Below, piece by piece: positions 1 through 8,213 of a stretch of DNA of 64,000 nucleotides. Both the position numbers and the translations under genes were made by a program. Positions within the stretch are counted from its first letter, which is position 1. Each line of letters opens with the position of its first letter. The DNA comes from Bacteroidales bacterium (GTDB lineage Bacteria > Bacteroidota > Bacteroidia > Bacteroidales > P3). The notes beneath the pieces were generated by a model. That model was not told the origin of the DNA and ran no database searches. It worked only from the letters and a program-made list of their open reading frames with translations. The DNA is taken from positions 34,765-98,764 of the forward strand of contig JAFROL010000022.1 in NCBI GenBank assembly GCA_017429685.1, read 5' to 3'.

Positions 1-1
1 C

Positions 2-562
2 GGCCACGTCAGTGGTGCCCACCTCAACCCCGCCGTTTCGTTTGGCGTGTGGGTCAACGGCCGTATGAGCCTGAAGGATATGCTCTGCTACTGGGGTGCC
101 CAGATTGTCGGTGCCATCATCGCCGGAGCTGTCCTGCTCTGCGTGTGGAAGGCTGCCGGATTGGGCAGCACAGGTGTTTTTGCCGCCAATGGTTATGGTG
201 CTGAATTCCAGGCTGCCGCCGGCGAGGGTTACCTCAACGTCAGCTGCGGTGGTGCATTCCTCATCGAGGCCCTGCTGACCTTCGTCTTCCTGATGGTCAT
301 CCTCGGCATCACCGACGACCGCCACCAGAACGGCAAATTTGCAGGTCTGGCCATCGGCCTCACCCTGGTGCTCATCCACCTCATCAGCATCCCGCTGACC
401 AACACCAGCGTCAACCCTGCCCGCAGCATCAGCCAGGCTATCTTCAGCGACTGCGCCACTTGGAGTGCTTGCGGCCAGCTGTGGCTCTTCATCGTCGCCC
501 CGCTTGTAGGTGCTGCCGCTGCAGGCCTCTTCTACAAATGCGTTGCTCCGAAGGAGAAATAA
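2..562 (+). CDS. aqpZ: Aquaporin / MIP-family channel, 5' truncated by window edge
   Basis: The reading frame is already open at base 2, so the N-terminus lies outside the window; 186 residues are visible. Both Asn-Pro-Ala half-helix motifs of the MIP fold are present: HLNPAVSFG at visible residues 7-15 and SVNPARS about 130 residues later. Between them are hydrophobic segments typical of the six-helix inner-membrane channel. The family moves water (AqpZ) or glycerol (GlpF). The short loops and the NPARS form favour the AqpZ subgroup, but the aromatic/arginine filter cannot be judged without the missing part. It ends in TAA and is followed by a terminator. Confidence 0.9.
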   Translation, partial: GHVSGAHLNPAVSFGVWVNGRMSLKDMLCYWGAQIVGAIIAGAVLLCVWKAAGLGSTGVFAANGYGAEFQAAAGEGYLNVSCGGAFLIEALLTFVFLMVILGITDDRHQNGKFAGLAIGLTLVLIHLISIPLTNTSVNPARSISQAIFSDCATWSACGQLWLFIVAPLVGAAAAGLFYKCVAPKEK

Positions 563-588
563 AAAGTTAAGCGTTAAGCTTGTCTTAT

Positions 589-620
589 AAGGGATCCCTT
601 TCGAGGGGTCCTTTTTTTTT
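589..620 (+). terminator. Rho-independent terminator after the aquaporin gene
   Basis: An imperfect stem (AAGG-bulge-ATCCC with GGGGTCCTT, loop TTTCGA) is followed by nine T residues, 27 bp after the aquaporin stop codon. Confidence 0.85.
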
Positions 621-670
621 GCCTTGGGCGCGGCACGGGCTTCCCTGCCTTCGGGGTGAACCCGCTACGC

Positions 671-764
671 CCGTTCCTATATCGTTCTTATATCGTTCTT
701 ATATCGTTCCTATATAAAAATATAAGAACGATATAAGAACGATATAAGAACGATATAGGAACGG
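671..764. repeat. Long palindrome of TATATCGTTCT units
   Basis: Two 45-bp arms match with a single mismatch around a 4-base A-rich centre. Each arm is itself a tandem array of an 11-bp unit (TATATCGTTCT). Shorter versions of the same element occur at 12786-12836 and 28868-28918. The rest of the gap up to 1049 holds only A/T-rich sequence and a small inverted repeat (GACCTGA 982-988 with TCAGGTC 1015-1021) in the probable leader of the next gene. Confidence 0.9.
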
Positions 765-1048
765 CCCTGTCGGGTGCGTGTCGCTGCGGTGGCGGGGCAG
801 GGGGAATGTTCTTTTGTAAATTTGTTGAAAAACATACGATTATGTATTTTTGCCGTTTTTTTTTCAAAAAAAATAAAAAAAAAATTCAAATGTGTGTAAA
901 AAACGTGCCGAAAATGCTACATATAGTAGCGAGAAAGGTTTGGAAGACGTTTTTCTCTTTCGGCGCGTTGTGGTTTTTGCGGACCTGACGCAGCGGTCGG
1001 AACGGATAAAAACATCAGGTCTGCGCAATTTTAAAACAATACAACATT

Positions 1049-1252
1049 ATGAAAAAGATCTTTTTAGTAATGGGCGTTATCGCAATGCTCGCAAGTCTCA
1101 ATTCGTGCACCAAGAACTGCACCTGCAAAAGCTATGTGAACGGCGAACTGGTTGGCACGACAACAGCCGAAGCTAAGGGCAACTGCTCAAAACTGGATGT
1201 CAAGCAGGAAGTTATGGGTATGGTCAACGAGACAAAGTGCGAGAACGAATAG
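1049..1252 (+). CDS. Small cysteine-rich lipoprotein, function unknown
   Basis: A 67-residue protein. It starts MKKIFLVMG with a hydrophobic stretch and a lipobox (SLNSC, Cys at residue 20), so it should be lipidated and exported. The mature part is short and has four further cysteines (NCTC, NC, KC) that could form disulfides. The stop is followed closely by a strong terminator, so this is probably a monocistronic unit. I recognise no family. The lipobox, length and terminator together argue that it is real. Confidence 0.75.
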   Translation: MKKIFLVMGVIAMLASLNSCTKNCTCKSYVNGELVGTTTAEAKGNCSKLDVKQEVMGMVNETKCENE

Positions 1253-1283
1253 TCGCTGCTCAGACATTTGGACTATGAAAAGG

Positions 1284-1316
1284 AAAGGCTGTCGCAGAGA
1301 TGCGGCAGCCTTTTTT
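1284..1316 (+). terminator. Rho-independent terminator after the small lipoprotein
   Basis: An 11-bp stem (AGGCTGTCGCA / TGCGGCAGCCT, one G-U pair, loop GAGA) is followed by six T residues. Confidence 0.9.
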
Positions 1317-1317
1317 C

Positions 1318-1392
1318 TCGCTCTCCGTTCTCCGTTCTCCGCTCTCTGTTCTCAGTTCTCAGTTCTCCGTTCTCCGTTCTCAGTTTTCCGCT
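1318..1392. repeat. TTCTCCG/CTCTCCG heptamer array
   Basis: About ten degenerate 7-bp units (TTCTCCG, CTCTCCG, TTCTCAG, TTTTCCG) run head to tail and stop 3 bp from the prfB stop codon. The same family recurs at 25910-25977, 30544-30603 and inside the gene at 2609-4705. Confidence 0.9.
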
Positions 1393-1394
1393 CG

Positions 1395-2507
1395 TCAAGC
1401 TTCGGCGCCGAACTGCATCAGGTAGGCCTTGATGAATTCGTCGATCTTGCCGTCCATCACACCAGTGACGTCGCCCGTCTGATAGCCTGTGCGGTGGTCC
1501 TTGACGCGACGGTCGTCCATAACGTAGCTGCGTATCTGGCTGCCCCACTCAATCTTCTTTTGGCTGGCCTTGATTTTAGCCTGCTCTTCCATACGGTGCT
1601 TCATCTCGCGGTCGTAGAGTTGCGAGCGCAGCAGTCGCAGGGCATTCTCCTTGTTCTTGGGCTGGTCGCGCGTCTCGGTGTTCTCTATCAGTATCTCCTC
1701 CTCCTCGCCGGTATAGGGGTCCTTGTACTGATAGCGCAGACGCACGCCCGATTCCACCTTGTTGACGTTCTGACCGCCGGCACCGCCGCTGCGGAAGGTG
1801 TCCCAGCTCAGGCGCGAGTTGTCGACAACGACCTCGATGGTGTCGTCGACCAGGGGCGTGACGCTGACCGAGGCGAAGCTGGTCATACGTTTGCCTTGGG
1901 CGTTGAAGGGGCTGACGCGCACCAGGCGGTGCACTCCCGTCTCGCTCTTGAGGTAGCCGTAGGCGAAGTCGCCCTCAATCTGCATCGTGCAGCTCTTGAT
2001 GCCGGCACCGTCGCCGTCCAGCGAGTTGCTGATGGCCACCTTGTATCCGTTGCGCTCGGCATAGCGTATGTACATACGCATCAGCATCTCGGCCCAGTCC
2101 TGAGCCTCGACGCCGCCGGCGCCGGCGTTGATGCTCAGCACAGCATCGAAGCGGTCGCTGTCGCCGCGCAGCATATTCTTGAATTCCAGCTCCTCCACCA
2201 GCTTGGTAGTGGTTTCGAGCTGTTTCATCATCTCCTCTTCGGTGGCGTCGCCAGCCTCGAAGAATTCGCTCATAACCTGCATATCGTCGCAACTGTCGCT
2301 GACGGCCTTGTAGGCTGTAGTCCAGGTCTTTTTGCTTTTGATTTCGAGCATCACCTTCTTGGCTTCCTTTGGGTCGTTCCAGAAGTCGGCAGCTTCGGTC
2401 TTCTTTTCTTCTTCTTCGATTTCGGACTTCAGTTTGTCGATGTCGAGGAATTTTTTCAAGGCGTCCTTCCTCTGTTCCAGTTCTTTTATCGTTTCGGGAA
2501 TAGTCAT
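1395..2507 (-). CDS. prfB: Peptide chain release factor 2
   Basis: Terminates translation at UGA and UAA codons. The 370-residue protein is full length. The stop-codon recognition tripeptide SPF is at 199-201 and the catalytic GGQ, in GGAGGQNVNK, is at 244-246. The C-terminal WGSQIRSYV...DHRTG block is also RF2-like. The usual in-frame UGA and +1 frameshift site near codon 25 is absent: the aligned segment KKFLDIDK is read continuously (codons TTC CTC GAC). The start at 2507 matches the RF2 N-terminus; no Shine-Dalgarno sequence is seen. It lies downstream of the glycosyltransferase on the same strand, separated by a hairpin. Confidence 0.95.
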   Translation of the reverse strand: MTIPETIKELEQRKDALKKFLDIDKLKSEIEEEEKKTEAADFWNDPKEAKKVMLEIKSKKTWTTAYKAVSDSCDDMQVMSEFFEAGDATEEEMMKQLETTTKLVEELEFKNMLRGDSDRFDAVLSINAGAGGVEAQDWAEMLMRMYIRYAERNGYKVAISNSLDGDGAGIKSCTMQIEGDFAYGYLKSETGVHRLVRVSPFNAQGKRMTSFASVSVTPLVDDTIEVVVDNSRLSWDTFRSGGAGGQNVNKVESGVRLRYQYKDPYTGEEEEILIENTETRDQPKNKENALRLLRSQLYDREMKHRMEEQAKIKASQKKIEWGSQIRSYVMDDRRVKDHRTGYQTGDVTGVMDGKIDEFIKAYLMQFGAEA

Positions 2508-2537
2508 AATCTATTTGTGAGTTGTGAATTGTGATTA

Positions 2538-2610
2538 GTGAATTGTGACCTGTGACCTGTGATACGAACTCGGATGCGCTCGTGTCACTGGTCACAGGTC
2601 ACAGTTCACT
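2538..2610 (-). terminator. Hairpin of TGTGACC repeats between glycosyltransferase and prfB
   Basis: An imperfect inverted repeat of about 20 bp (AGTGAATTGTGACCTGTGACC against its complement at 2590-2610) overlaps the glycosyltransferase stop codon. It lacks a clear T-run, so it could be a processing or attenuation hairpin rather than a true terminator. It is built from the ATTGTGA/TGTGACC repeats also seen at 25866-25892 and 30618-30632. Confidence 0.5.
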
Positions 2611-4705
2611 ATATTTTAAAAATGTTTATCATTAATATCGTTATATCGGTTGCCACTCGATAGTCAGTGGCATAATTGCGGTCCAGCCGTTTGCAGTCCG
2701 GGTCCTTCACGCGCGGCATCAGGTCGCGTGTGCGGAACACACCGCGGCGTATGTTCGGCAGGGGTTCGAAGCTCTCCGTACCCTCGCTTTCCGCTTTCCG
2801 CTTTCCGCTTTCCGCACCTCCGCAGTATCCCACCCAGCTTTTGCGGCCAAAGAGGACGGCAAAGCAGTCGGCGAAAAAGCGGCGTTTGCGCTTCTGTGGC
2901 CAGAACAGGATGGGGGAGAGGACGATTATCAGCAGCGCGCTGGCAATGTCGAACAGGCGTTTGGTGCGCCGGTTTGTGGTGCTGTCGATGCTTCCGAAAT
3001 CGGGAGTGTAGAGACTGTCGGGACTGCCGATATAGTTGCTGCCGATCAGCACCTCCATTCCGTCGGGCAGGATTCGGAAGTCGACGCCTTTGCCCGATTG
3101 TGCTTCGAGTATATCTATTATCTTGTCAATCTGTATGTCGTGCGAACAGAAGATGACTTCGTCCACCTTTGGCAGAACGCCGTGCAGCGCTGCGTCGTCG
3201 GGGTCGTGAGCCACCATTATGCCGTCGTGCTCTATTCCCAGCTGGTCGAACAGGGCTTCCAGTCTTTTGGTTTCCTTGTCCGATCCTACCACCATATAGC
3301 GGCGTCTGCCTCTGGGTCGTTGGCGGTAGCCCTCGACACCGCATAGCCCCAGCAGTCCCCTGATGCCCAGGGCCGCGACGATGCTCCAGACAGAGCCCAG
3401 CAGCACGATGGCGCGCGAGAAACGCAACTCTTCGCTCAGCAGCGAATAGAACACCAGCAGCAGCAGGGCACCGGTGCCCATACCCTGCACGATGCGTCCT
3501 GGTCGGATTGGCTTGTCGTAGCCTCCTGCCAGCCAGGATGTTATCAGGAGGATTAGGACGTATGCCGGTAGGACGAGGTAGGTATATATGTCGGGATAGT
3601 AGTTCACATTTGCAGCCCAGAAAGTGGCCCACACCTGCTTGATGGCAAGGAATCCCGCCAGCGACACCGCAAAGTCGGCCAGCGGCACAGCCAGCCAGCC
3701 AAGCATACGCTTCACAAAGTCGACCGAGGCTCGCAGCCATATGGCACACTGTATCAGCAGGGTGTAGGTTTTGGCACCCCCTTGGCTGAAATATTTGCGG
3801 GCAAAGATGGCCATAGCATTATAGAAGGTGTAGACGTAGTTCATCGACGACTTGCGCGTGCTTTCGCCCTTGTAGTGCAGTATGCGCGTTGTGGGCAGGT
3901 AATAGTTCTTGTAGCCCGCCAGGCGTATGCGCCACGAGAAATCAATGTCCTCGCCATACATAAAATAGCTTTCGTCCAGCAAACCAGTCTTTTCCAAAGC
4001 CTCGCGGCTCAGCATCAGGAAAGCGCCCGGCAACACATCGACCTCGTTGACCTCATTGTCGTCGAGGTGGCCCATATAGTAGGCCCCCACTTTGCGGTTG
4101 TGCGGAAAAAGCTTTATCAGACCGCTGATTTTGAAGAACGACGTAGCAGGGGAGGGGAATCCACGTTTGCTCTCCTTCAGATAACGGCCCTCGCCGTCCA
4201 CCATCTTCACACTGAGTCCACCACAATCGGGGTGGCTCTCAAAGAAATCAATACAAGTCGTAAACGTATCCCGCTGCACCAGCGTGTCAGGATTAAGCAA
4301 AAGAACATAATGAGAAGTGAGATCTGAGATGTGAGAAGTAAGATGTGAGAACTTTGACGCGGCAGCCCGTTCTCCGTTCTCCGTTTTCCGTTCTCCGTTT
4401 TCCGCACCCTCGCTTTCCGCTTTCCGCTTTCCGCTTTCCGCTCCAAGAACCTCCCTCAGCGCCTGGTTGTTGGCTTTGGCAAAACCCGGGTTGTCGCTGT
4501 TGGCTATAAGGTGCACCTTCGGAAACACCTCGCGCACCATCGCCACCGAGCCATCAGTCGAGTTGTTGTCCACCACCCAGATTTTCGTTTCTGCCGACTC
4601 GCCATAGCGTGCGCGCACCTCCTCGGCCGCGGCCATCACCGACCGCAGGCACTGCTCCAGAAAGTGCTTCACATTATAGTTCACTATGACTACCGACAGG
4701 CGCAT
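2609..4705 (-). CDS. Family 2 glycosyltransferase fused to a degenerate sugar-transferase domain, with in-frame repeat insertions
   Basis: A 698-residue protein. Residues 1 to about 310 are a GT2 domain (VVIVNYNV at 4-11, DNNSTDGS at 46-53, LLNPDT at 136-141, YGEDIDFSWR). Several membrane helices follow, then a soluble segment, then KRLFDIASALLIIVLSP and a tail ending RNYATDYRVATD, which resemble the bacterial sugar transferase (WcaJ/WbaP) fold without its usual catalytic centre. It probably acts at the inner membrane on a surface glycan. Residues 89-132 and 631-643 (ESGKRKAESEG in both) are translated heptamer repeats identical in type to intergenic arrays; the first interrupts the GT2 core just before the LLNPDT strand. 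Start chosen at the ATG before MRLSVVIVNYN. Confidence 0.85.
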   Translation of the reverse strand: MRLSVVIVNYNVKHFLEQCLRSVMAAAEEVRARYGESAETKIWVVDNNSTDGSVAMVREVFPKVHLIANSDNPGFAKANNQALREVLGAESGKRKAESEGAENGERKTENGERAAASKFSHLTSHISDLTSHYVLLLNPDTLVQRDTFTTCIDFFESHPDCGGLSVKMVDGEGRYLKESKRGFPSPATSFFKISGLIKLFPHNRKVGAYYMGHLDDNEVNEVDVLPGAFLMLSREALEKTGLLDESYFMYGEDIDFSWRIRLAGYKNYYLPTTRILHYKGESTRKSSMNYVYTFYNAMAIFARKYFSQGGAKTYTLLIQCAIWLRASVDFVKRMLGWLAVPLADFAVSLAGFLAIKQVWATFWAANVNYYPDIYTYLVLPAYVLILLITSWLAGGYDKPIRPGRIVQGMGTGALLLLVFYSLLSEELRFSRAIVLLGSVWSIVAALGIRGLLGLCGVEGYRQRPRGRRRYMVVGSDKETKRLEALFDQLGIEHDGIMVAHDPDDAALHGVLPKVDEVIFCSHDIQIDKIIDILEAQSGKGVDFRILPDGMEVLIGSNYIGSPDSLYTPDFGSIDSTTNRRTKRLFDIASALLIIVLSPILFWPQKRKRRFFADCFAVLFGRKSWVGYCGGAESGKRKAESEGTESFEPLPNIRRGVFRTRDLMPRVKDPDCKRLDRNYATDYRVATDITILMINIFKI
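4318..4445. repeat. Heptamer array inside the glycosyltransferase gene
   Basis: TTCTCCG/TTTTCCG/TTTCCGC units preceded by GATGTGAGAAG-type repeats, kept in frame and encoding residues about 89-132. A smaller array of TTTCCGC units lies at 2786-2818 near the 3' end of the same gene. Confidence 0.9.
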
Positions 4706-4939
4706 TCTATCTTTTTTTTGATGTTTTTTCGTTAGGGCGTTATCCGTTTTCTGACCGCTAAGTGTATGATATATAGGAAATTAATATATATTTATAATTA
4801 TACAATAATATGCGGTCAAATTTGCAAAAATACTAAAAAAACATCAAATTCGGTGATGAAAATGTTGATTCAGTCTTAAGTGGTTGATTATTATTATTAT
4901 ATCTTTGTTTCGTGCTCCCATCAATCGGGCACAAAAAAA

Positions 4940-5036
4940 GGGTAAGCTGTTTATATCGCGTCGCTACAACCAAACACCCTTGCTGCATTCCTGCCCTGGG
5001 GGGATTCATTGGGAGCTGACCGTATAAGACTTACCC
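4940..5036 (-). ncRNA. ffs: Signal recognition particle RNA (small bacterial 4.5S type)
   Basis: Read on the - strand, this 97-nt RNA begins GGGTAAG and ends CTTACCC, which pair to close the hairpin. The centre contains the domain IV core (CAGGGCAGGAATGCAGCAAG) with a GGAA tetraloop flanked by the conserved internal-loop bases. It binds Ffh to target nascent membrane proteins. A perfectly spaced promoter lies just upstream and a run of seven T follows the 3' end. The ends are set by the closing stem and may differ by a few bases from the mature RNA. Confidence 0.92.
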
Positions 5037-5041
5037 GAATG

Positions 5042-5071
5042 CAAAAGTACTACTTTTTCCGTTACTGGCAA
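5042..5071 (-). promoter_or_regulatory. Bacteroidota-type promoter of the SRP RNA
   Basis: On the - strand, TTG (5069-5071), a 19-bp spacer, then TACTTTTG (5042-5049). The SRP RNA would start about 6 nt downstream. The gap between 5071 and 5187 shows nothing else. Confidence 0.85.
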
Positions 5072-5186
5072 ATTTTTTTTTGCCCATACGCCGTAACCGA
5101 TGATGTGTCAGGCTGATATTTTTTTCGGGGCAGGGTGGAACGGTGCTGTCGGCGGTGTGTGTGGAATGGAAAATCGTGGGAAATCG

Positions 5187-5221
5187 AAAAAAATGTGGCG
5201 CACCCGCGCGGGTGCGCCACA
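5187..5221 (-). terminator. Terminator of the DUF6266 gene
   Basis: A perfect 14-bp palindromic stem (TGTGGCGCACCCGC / GCGGGTGCGCCACA, 5194-5221), followed on the - strand by seven T residues. Confidence 0.9.
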
Positions 5222-5249
5222 TTCCTGACAAGGGGTGTTGCAACTGCTA

Positions 5250-5885
5250 TCAGATCGAGAAATTGCCGAGGTAGACGCTGTCGCTAGTGAGCGAGGTGTC
5301 GACGCGGTTCATCGCCATCCAGACATCGACGCTGTCGCCGCTCCAGGCCGTTGGCAGGGTTATTGTACCTTGACGGTCGCCGCGTGCGCCGGCAGTGAGC
5401 GTGTAGACGGCCTGGCCTTTGGCCGAGTTGTAGACGAGAATCATTGCCTGGTCAGTGTCCTGCGCCTTGCCGATGCCGCTGTTGTCGGTCCAGCTCACAT
5501 TGAGGCTCTGGCTGTCGACGACGGCGCTGGGGCTGTAGGGCAGCTCGAGGTTGCCTTTGGACACGAGGAACTTGTTGTAGAGCAGCTCGTAGGCGGGGTA
5601 GGTGCCGCCGATGACGTCGGCAAAGTTGTGCTTGAAGGCCGCATCGGCCTCGGTCATACCCTTGGCCTGGTCGTGGAAGCCCAGCTTTACGAAGCCCAAG
5701 ATGCGACCCAAGAACTGGGACATCAAGGCGAACTTGAGTTGCTGCTGCATCTGTTTGACACTCTTGCTCGAAGGCTTGCTGCCCGAAAGGCTGCGCATAT
5801 ACGCTATGCCTTTCCAATAAGCACCGACGACATTTCCGACTTTTCCGCTGAATCCGCCGAGGATTCCTTTTCTAATTTTACCCAT
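5250..5885 (-). CDS. DUF6266 family protein, function unknown
   Basis: A 211-residue protein with the family's signature N-terminus (MGKIRKGILGGFSGKVGNVVGA), where glycines and basic residues alternate, then an amphipathic Lys/Gln-rich helical stretch and a C-terminal beta-rich region with Ser/Thr/Asp-rich strands (about 115-211). No signal peptide or membrane segment is evident. DUF6266 proteins are common in Bacteroidota and have no established role. It stands alone, with its own leader of about 200 nt and a strong terminator. Confidence 0.8.
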   Translation of the reverse strand: MGKIRKGILGGFSGKVGNVVGAYWKGIAYMRSLSGSKPSSKSVKQMQQQLKFALMSQFLGRILGFVKLGFHDQAKGMTEADAAFKHNFADVIGGTYPAYELLYNKFLVSKGNLELPYSPSAVVDSQSLNVSWTDNSGIGKAQDTDQAMILVYNSAKGQAVYTLTAGARGDRQGTITLPTAWSGDSVDVWMAMNRVDTSLTSDSVYLGNFSI

Positions 5886-6099
5886 AGTTGTTGTTTTTTA
5901 AGGTTTGAAAAATGATTTTGTTTTCTTTTGCCTTTCGTCCGGAGAAGCCGCGCCGGCGGTGGCGGGCATCGGAGTGACCTGGTGGGGCGGTGTCGCAAGG
6001 TCGCGCGCATCCTCTTGACTCACTCGCCGGCTGTTTACTTTTTTTTGTCCTCGTGCCGGCCTCTTCCGCTTTGCGCCGCTTCTCCTTTGAAAGACGATG

Positions 6100-6107
6100 C
6101 AAAGATA
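6100..6107 (-). promoter_or_regulatory. Possible -7 box for the DUF6266 gene
   Basis: TATCTTTG on the - strand, followed by a purine at the expected start. No good TTG is found at the -33 position. It implies a leader of about 210 nt. Apart from this box I see nothing in 5886-6315. Confidence 0.4.
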
Positions 6108-6315
6108 GGGCAAAAAAATACCGACTTTAAGAAAAAGACTTGATATTCAGCATTGTGAAGCGATACGGAACATTGTGGCACATAATGGCACAAACGCCTT
6201 TGGGACGAAAAAAAGCCCGTTCGGGGGCCGATTTTTGAAAAATCTGTTGCCTTTGAACGGACTTGGTGATGCAAGAAGCTCTATTCTGCTGAAAGAGTGG
6301 AGTGTATATGATGAT

Positions 6316-6573
6316 TTAGGTTGCTGCGAGGTTCAGTCCCAGCTTGTCGAGCCGTCCTGACGGGGCTATGGGGTTTTTGCTCAGGAAGTCGTTGACCTCC
6401 GAGTCGAGAAAATAGAGTGTACGCGAACCGCTGAAGCGATAGGCGCGTATCACGCCAAGTTTCATCCATCGGTTGACGGTGCTTCGCGAAATTTGCAGCT
6501 TGTCTTGCAATTCGGTAACTGTTAGCCAGTTGCAGTCTCTTTTTCCGGCATTTGCCGCGGTTTCTTTGTTCAT
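6316..6573 (-). CDS. Small helix-turn-helix DNA-binding protein (excisionase / HTH_17 type)
   Basis: An 85-residue protein. Residues about 16-66 form a MerR-like winged helix typical of excisionases: WLTVTELQDKLQISRSTVNRW is the helix-turn-helix (residue W16 on), RAYRFSGSRTLYF is the wing, and LDSEVNDFL the closing helix. Such proteins bind attachment sites or regulate genes in mobile elements, and many chromosomal copies have no mapped role. No integrase is nearby. The gene sits at the edge of repeat-rich non-coding DNA that also holds the coiled-coil gene at 7235-8035, so this could be a relic of an element. Confidence 0.8.
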   Translation of the reverse strand: MNKETAANAGKRDCNWLTVTELQDKLQISRSTVNRWMKLGVIRAYRFSGSRTLYFLDSEVNDFLSKNPIAPSGRLDKLGLNLAAT

Positions 6574-6612
6574 ATTATTTAGGGTTTAAGGGTTTAGTGG
6601 TATTTGGTTAAG

Positions 6613-6870
6613 TAAATGGTCAAAAATAACTTTCATTTTCTTTTAACAGGAATTACCATAAATTGGACAGGAATTAACCAAAAATTAATTTGGCTCTAGT
6701 TTTTTCTTTTAACAGCAATTAAGTTACTAATCAGAATTAATGTACATATTTTATAACACGAATTGCCACGAATTATCCATAAATTAATGGTTAATTAGAT
6801 GATAATTATATGTAAAATAAATTTGACCAATTACTTATCAGCAATTTTACAGCAATTATCAGCAATTATT
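6613..6870. repeat. AATTACC-family dispersed repeat (copy 1)
   Basis: Begins GTAAATGGTCAAAAATAACT and continues with units such as ACAGGAATTACCATAAATTG and ACAGCAATTATCAGCAATT. Similar blocks lie at 8222-8590, 11036-11284 and, inverted, 40815-41046. The opening 70 bp matches the inverted copy at 40.9 kb almost base for base. No ORF of note lies in 6574-7234. Confidence 0.85.
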
Positions 6871-7234
6871 TTTGGGAATGTGAATGAAGAAAATCCTGTT
6901 CGCTTTGCGAACCATTTCCTGTTTTTCCTGTAGATTTTTGTCATTGTTTTCGTTTTTTCCTGTTTCCGAATGCAAAAATATGACAAAATAAAAGCACCTT
7001 TCCAAACCGTTGTTGAACGGATGAAAAGGTTATTATTGGCGTTGCATATTAATGATATATAGGGATATGTGCCAATTCTTGCGACGGTTTTCTGCAAGAA
7101 CTTGGCAAGAGTTGGCAAGAGCATTGCGCAACACTGCCGCAATGGTGTATCGTATTGCGGCAATATGTTGTCGTTCAGAGAACTATGTTTGTAAAGAAAC
7201 GCTTGCTGAAATAAATATCGTTGCCAATATCACG

Positions 7235-8035
7235 TCATACCGCCTGGCTGCTCTTGGTGAGGTAGGGGGCGTCGTCGGCGAGGCCGAAAATGCGGTTCAC
7301 CGTGGCATAATATTTTCTGTGTTTATAAGTTTCGCGGTGCAGGTTGCTTTGTATATGGTCGCATTTCCAATAGCGTTCGAAGAAGGCCCAGCTGATGGCT
7401 GGGTCCACTTCGGTCTGCATACGGCTGACGATGCGTGCCATTACCGATACGCCGCAGCGCGAGGTGGGCTTGAGGCGGTGGTCGATAAGGTCGGCATCTA
7501 TTAGCAACGTCCAGTAATGCAATGCTTTGTCGCACACGACAGGATAGGCCTTGCGGTCGTTCTTCATACGGGCTATGACCTCGTCGTCGATGCGGACAGG
7601 CTTGCGGCGCTGTTTGGCGGCTGCAGGGGCAGAGGGTGTCGAGAGCTCCTGGTCGCCGTCGCGAGCGTCGTGCGGCATAAGTGGCAGAATCCTGTTGAAC
7701 GTCTTGTTGTCGTGGCTTTTGGCGTCGTGCAGCGCTGTGCGCAATTCGTCAATTTCGTTGCGCAGACTTTCGATGGCCTTGTCTTTCTCGTCGAGGCGGC
7801 TACGAAGGTCTTGTATCTCGAGGTCCTTGGCCTGCAGGGTCGAAAGCATCGCCTCGATCTTGCCTTCACGGTCAATGAGCAGACGCAGGTATTCCTGCGC
7901 GTTCGAACGCACATTGTCGGCCTCTGTCGTATGTGTATGGGGCTTCGTCGTTTGCTCTTTGATGTCGATGCTTTCTGCCATTTTTGTAAACATCTTGCGG
8001 GTTATGTCGTGTTGCACGGAACGACATTCTTCCAA
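7235..8035 (-). CDS. Coiled-coil protein of unknown function
   Basis: A 266-residue ORF. Residues about 40-105 form a charged heptad-like coiled coil (LRLLIDREGKIEAML, LRSRLDEKDKAIESLRNE). A Pro/Ala/basic linker follows (about 128-145), then a compact C-terminal domain (IDDEVIARMKNDRKAYPVV, FFERYWKCDHIQ, YKHRKYYATVNRIFGL). No signal or membrane segment. The start is uncertain: MFTK at 7993 or MAES at 7981 are plausible alternatives. A -7 box TAATTTTG lies at 8079-8086. I recognise no family; the layout recalls plasmid- or element-encoded accessory proteins, and it lies between two blocks of dispersed repeats. Confidence 0.65.
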   Translation of the reverse strand: MEECRSVQHDITRKMFTKMAESIDIKEQTTKPHTHTTEADNVRSNAQEYLRLLIDREGKIEAMLSTLQAKDLEIQDLRSRLDEKDKAIESLRNEIDELRTALHDAKSHDNKTFNRILPLMPHDARDGDQELSTPSAPAAAKQRRKPVRIDDEVIARMKNDRKAYPVVCDKALHYWTLLIDADLIDHRLKPTSRCGVSVMARIVSRMQTEVDPAISWAFFERYWKCDHIQSNLHRETYKHRKYYATVNRIFGLADDAPYLTKSSQAV

Positions 8036-8213
8036 TCCGGCCTAAATCATTAATAACATAATTGATTGTTTTCGAGTGCAAAATTACATATTTTTTGTCA
8101 AATGTAGCGCAATACTTTGCAAGAGTTTTAAACTATTTTTGTAATGAGCGTAATATGCTGTGCATCAATTGTGTTGCGAGGCGAAGTCAATGGAAGATGT
8201 GTTTTCTGCTTTT

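Noticed and set aside
982-1021. Riboswitch-like leader of the small lipoprotein gene
   Set aside because: Only a 7-bp inverted repeat is visible; no known aptamer motif.
7235-8053. + strand frames at 7517-8053 and 7551-8045
   Set aside because: They are antisense to the coiled-coil gene and show no protein-like features; the - strand frame has a coherent coiled coil and a -7 box.
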